NCBI RefSeq assembly: GCF_017352155.2
Contig: NZ_CP071462.1
Location: 2,480,001-2,544,000 of the forward strand
Source of the DNA: Haloterrigena alkaliphila
Lineage (GTDB): Archaea; Halobacteriota; Halobacteria; Halobacteriales; Natrialbaceae
Length of the DNA: 64,000 bases
Reading direction: 5' to 3'
The notes below the pieces were generated by a model. The model was not told the origin of the DNA. It worked only from the letters and a program-made list of their open reading frames with translations, and did no database searches. Shown here in pieces: positions 61,255 through 64,000 of this stretch. Made by a program: the position numbers and the translations under genes. Position 1 is the first letter of the stretch, and every line of letters starts with the position of its first letter.

Positions 61255-62285
61255 GTGAGCCTCCTCACTTGCTGTTTTGCGGTCTCATAGGCCCGTCTAG
61301 TAACTTCGTTGCCCTGGAAGCGAAGATCGAGATAATTCTCGACATCCCGATCAGACTCAGCTATGTATTTGAATCGTCGAAGCTCCGTTGCAAGCGCCCA
61401 GAGGTTATGCTGAGTGAGTGCAGTTCGGTCTTCCCGAATGTCTTCTAAACTCCGTTGACCACAGATCGGACAGGGGCAAGGCAACCGATCTAAGTCCTCG
61501 ATGTTGTGGAGTTCTTCCCCTCCAAAACCAGGTATCAAGTAATTACGATTGCCGGCACTTCTGATGAACGCCGACGAGTCGAAACTATCGACACCGAGAT
61601 AAAGTAAAAGTGGTTGATAGACTAATCCGCCGAGACCATAGACGTGTAGATGCTTCTCCGTCGCATTTCTTGCAGCAAGTACCAACTTTGTCACCTTTTT
61701 GTAATCTGTCCGGATCGGCACCATGCTCCCGAGTGCATATCCATCAAAATCTCCGCGGTTCTCTAGGTACTGGATATTGTTACGAATCGTTTCTGGATCG
61801 TACCCGTGAACGCTCGCGAAGAGTAGAGCATCACCAGTATGGAGATCACTTGCCTCGAGAGCAAACTCGATGCTTCGGTCGATACGCCGTTGATTCTCTG
61901 CTGCACGGTTTTCTCTGGACAAAGGGATGTCAATTGTCCCGTGTATGTCGCTATCTAATTTCTGTTGAGTTTTGATCGTCTTTTCCGGCGTAGTGTCGAT
62001 CTCCTGTTCCGAAAAATCGAATCCACCGCTATCAGCGAAGATGATGGTGTCTTCTGGAACGTCCATCTCTTCGCGGAGGGCCACACCATTCGTTAGCCGA
62101 TTCCACATCGGGTCCCGGTTCCGTATCGATCGAGCGTTAATCATCGCCGCGGAAAACTCCGGGATAGTGCCGACGTACTTGGGAGTGTTATCACTCGATC
62201 GCTTCCCCACGTTCCTAACTGGGAAGAGAACTGGTGTATCCAGTTCTCCGTGGGGAAGATCGAGTTTCCGTTGTCTGTACAGCAT
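61251..62285 (-). CDS. tRNA-guanine transglycosylase paralogue, DpdA-like
   Basis: A 344-residue TGT-fold protein. Both catalytic aspartates are present: Asp85 in FADSGGFDF (general base) and Asp236 in GVDSFDSS (nucleophile). The zinc site is Cys270, Cys272, Cys275 (CPCPIC) and His293. It lacks the PUA-type domain of archaeal tRNA TGT and lies with a helix-turn-helix protein and an ATPase, so insertion of a 7-deazaguanine into DNA (DpdA) is more likely than tRNA modification. Which base and substrate is not shown. Confidence 0.78.
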   Translation of the reverse strand: MLYRQRKLDLPHGELDTPVLFPVRNVGKRSSDNTPKYVGTIPEFSAAMINARSIRNRDPMWNRLTNGVALREEMDVPEDTIIFADSGGFDFSEQEIDTTPEKTIKTQQKLDSDIHGTIDIPLSRENRAAENQRRIDRSIEFALEASDLHTGDALLFASVHGYDPETIRNNIQYLENRGDFDGYALGSMVPIRTDYKKVTKLVLAARNATEKHLHVYGLGGLVYQPLLLYLGVDSFDSSAFIRSAGNRNYLIPGFGGEELHNIEDLDRLPCPCPICGQRSLEDIREDRTALTQHNLWALATELRRFKYIAESDRDVENYLDLRFQGNEVTRRAYETAKQQVRRLT

Positions 62286-62382
62286 CCCTCCCGCTCGGAT
62301 ATGCTGTTATCTTACTTAGATAATGGGGCGATAGACGATCAGAAGAGGTGAAGTATAGAGGTTCGCCTTAGTAATTTCTCGT

Positions 62383-64000
62383 CTAATACTTCTCGAAGGC
62401 CATCTGAGTAGGTTCCTCTTCTACACGACGACAGAGGCCCTCAATCGCTTCAGGTTCCAGTGATTCGACACTGTCTATACGGTGTGCGAAATTCTTCATA
62501 TAGTGTCCTTTCAACCCTACTACGATTGTGCCGTGGTTTTTCGCGTCTTCTGTGCGGGCAGGCACTGACACGATATTATCGAACTGGTCGTCGACGAGTT
62601 CCCGGTTGAAGACGACTCCAATACGATCAGAACGAACGTCCTGGACCATATTATCGATGTCAATGCTGGTGTAGTAATCCTTCCCGAGAGTGAAGAAGAC
62701 TACATCGTAGTCTGACTCGTTCAGCACCTGCTCTAAGTCGGCCTGAATGCTGAGTTGTTTAGATCGCTCCCTGATGTCGGCAACGCCCATCGAGCTGAAC
62801 GTCACTTCGTATGGCGGCAACGGTTCGTCCTCGGAAACGAGGCCGAAGCCTGCACTTATGAAGTACCGCTCGACATCGTGACCTTCTCCTTTGAGCCGTC
62901 TAACCGCTTCCTTCACGAACTCCTGCTGTCGGCCCGTGTAGAGATCCTTGGCGTTGATTGCAGGAACATTATCGCGCTCCAAGAGCTCTTCTCTCGAGAA
63001 TTGGAGCGTCTCTTTATCATCGAAGACGGGTGCACCTTCGGGGATGTCCTTCGAGCCAGAACATTGGTCGATAACCAAAATGTCGAGCCCATCCTGGACG
63101 TTGATTTTGGGTGGGTGAGGCAGGAAGTCATCCCCAGCTATGTAATTCTCTCCGCACGCTTCCAAAGCATTCTGGCGCAGTTTCGATGGATCTTGGAACG
63201 TCTGGATTGTGCAGTTACTTTCCTCCACGGCATCTACGATGTGCTCGTCGATTTCTCCGTCAGGTGTGTGGAGGAACACCTTCTGGTATCGCTCTGCTTG
63301 CTGACCAAGGTTTTCAGCCATGCGACTCCGGGCAAGCGAAACGCCGGTGGGGGTCTTGTCCCACCACTCTCGTACACCGCCGGCGTCCAAAACGCCAACT
63401 TCGGCAACTGGGAGATCATGCACCTGCTGCCAGAAGTCAGGATGCTCGGCTCGAAGGTAGTCCTCGATAGTTTCGTAGCCGTTCAGAGATGCCGTACCTC
63501 GAGTTCCGATGAGGATTTTCGGTAGCTCGTCGGTGAATTCGTCGTAGAACCGTCGGGTGTTATGGAATCCACGTCGACGGTTGCGGTCGTTACCACGGAA
63601 GATACAGACCTCAATACTGTTCTCGGTACAGATCGAGCAATCGCACTTCTCCCAAGGTCGGTTTTGCAGTGTACGCTGGTACTCTTCTAAGAGGTCTTCG
63701 TCGCCGATCCACGTCGCGTAATCGCGAACGACGGTCCAAATCGCGTCATAAGTAGTTTCAGGATCGTCGTTTTCAAGGATGGTAGTCATACGCGGGAAAG
63801 GCTCGAACTCCTGCTGTGCGACGGTTAGTAGATCAGAATACTCTTCGAAGCTAACCGGGTCCTCGGGATCGTCTTTCCGAAGAAGCTTGACCAGCTTTCC
63901 TCGAAGATTGTCGCTGAAACTCGCTTGTAGCTCTCGGGCGTACTCGAAATCGTCTCTAAAAGCGGTTTCGACTTCTTGGAGTAGCGAAGCGTCGTATTGC
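62383..64000 (-). CDS. Second TGT paralogue fused to a DUF6884-type domain (5' end beyond window)
   Basis: The open frame runs through the right edge without a stop, so the ATG at 63789 is probably internal; at least 538 residues are visible. A TGT-type zinc site, KCDCSICTENS followed by GFHNTRRFYDEF, lies near the left part of the visible sequence, so the catalytic barrel should be off the edge. The C-terminal 250 residues carry LVIDQCSGSKDIPEG, NAKDLYTGRQQEFV and FISAGFGLVSEDEPLPPYEV, a DUF6884-like (YaaA-related) domain. It lies 97 bases before the DpdA-like gene in the same orientation. Confidence 0.7.
   Translation of the reverse strand, partial: QYDASLLQEVETAFRDDFEYARELQASFSDNLRGKLVKLLRKDDPEDPVSFEEYSDLLTVAQQEFEPFPRMTTILENDDPETTYDAIWTVVRDYATWIGDEDLLEEYQRTLQNRPWEKCDCSICTENSIEVCIFRGNDRNRRRGFHNTRRFYDEFTDELPKILIGTRGTASLNGYETIEDYLRAEHPDFWQQVHDLPVAEVGVLDAGGVREWWDKTPTGVSLARSRMAENLGQQAERYQKVFLHTPDGEIDEHIVDAVEESNCTIQTFQDPSKLRQNALEACGENYIAGDDFLPHPPKINVQDGLDILVIDQCSGSKDIPEGAPVFDDKETLQFSREELLERDNVPAINAKDLYTGRQQEFVKEAVRRLKGEGHDVERYFISAGFGLVSEDEPLPPYEVTFSSMGVADIRERSKQLSIQADLEQVLNESDYDVVFFTLGKDYYTSIDIDNMVQDVRSDRIGVVFNRELVDDQFDNIVSVPARTEDAKNHGTIVVGLKGHYMKNFAHRIDSVESLEPEAIEGLCRRVEEEPTQMAFEKY

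Noticed and set aside
62755-63525. 256-codon rightward ORF opposite the TGT-DUF6884 gene
   Set aside because: Shadow of a coding sequence with recognisable domains.

Overview
The window is chromosomal DNA of a halophilic archaeon (class Halobacteria). The support is the high G+C coding sequence, the strongly acidic proteins, start codons preceded by a TATA-like box about 25-30 bases upstream with no ribosome binding site, the archaeal cobalamin gene set, HalOD1 and DUF7344 proteins, and a decayed gene resembling the Natronobacterium gregoryi Argonaute. The exact genus cannot be fixed from the sequence alone.

Bases 1 to about 24,400 are core chromosome. Most of it is a cobalamin (corrin ring) region: cbiX, a LAGLIDADG-like protein, a ferredoxin, two cbiH, cbiG, cbiF, cbiL and cbiT in one leftward operon (1-7196); then cbiA (9728-11047); then cbiE, cbiC, cobN and the divergent chelatase ATPase (12286-19918). 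Together they carry cobalt insertion, ring methylation, ring contraction and amidation. Around them lie a PHA-type ketoreductase, a MaoC/PhaJ hydratase, a nucleobase permease, an alpha/beta hydrolase and several small zinc-finger proteins. A minimal-nucleotidyltransferase/HEPN pair sits between direct repeats of the cbiA 3' end, so it looks like an insertion.

Bases 24,500 to 31,300 form a formate module: a molybdopterin formate dehydrogenase, a NuoF-like partner and an oxalate/formate-type transporter.

Bases 31,600 to 46,700 are accessory DNA: VapBC, a DUF262/DUF1524 (GmrSD-like) restriction protein, two related tyrosine recombinases, an AT-rich membrane protein, a DEFN-box helicase-like protein, a DUF7344 regulator with a hairpin leader, and an IS1595-family insertion sequence. 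A PAP2 phosphatase and a zinc/manganese ABC transporter operon with its own DtxR-type regulator follow (46,752-51,894).

Bases 51,900 to 64,000 are a second accessory region: a broken transposase, an AbrB/serine recombinase cassette, a rhomboid-like protein, an Argonaute remnant, a CoiA-like nuclease, and a ParA partition operon bracketed by CCTATAG repeats. The right end (59,201-64,000) is a tight leftward operon of an AAA ATPase, a winged-helix-like protein and two tRNA-guanine-transglycosylase paralogues, one fused to a DUF6884-type domain. This resembles the Dpd system that puts 7-deazaguanine bases into DNA and is the most interesting system here.
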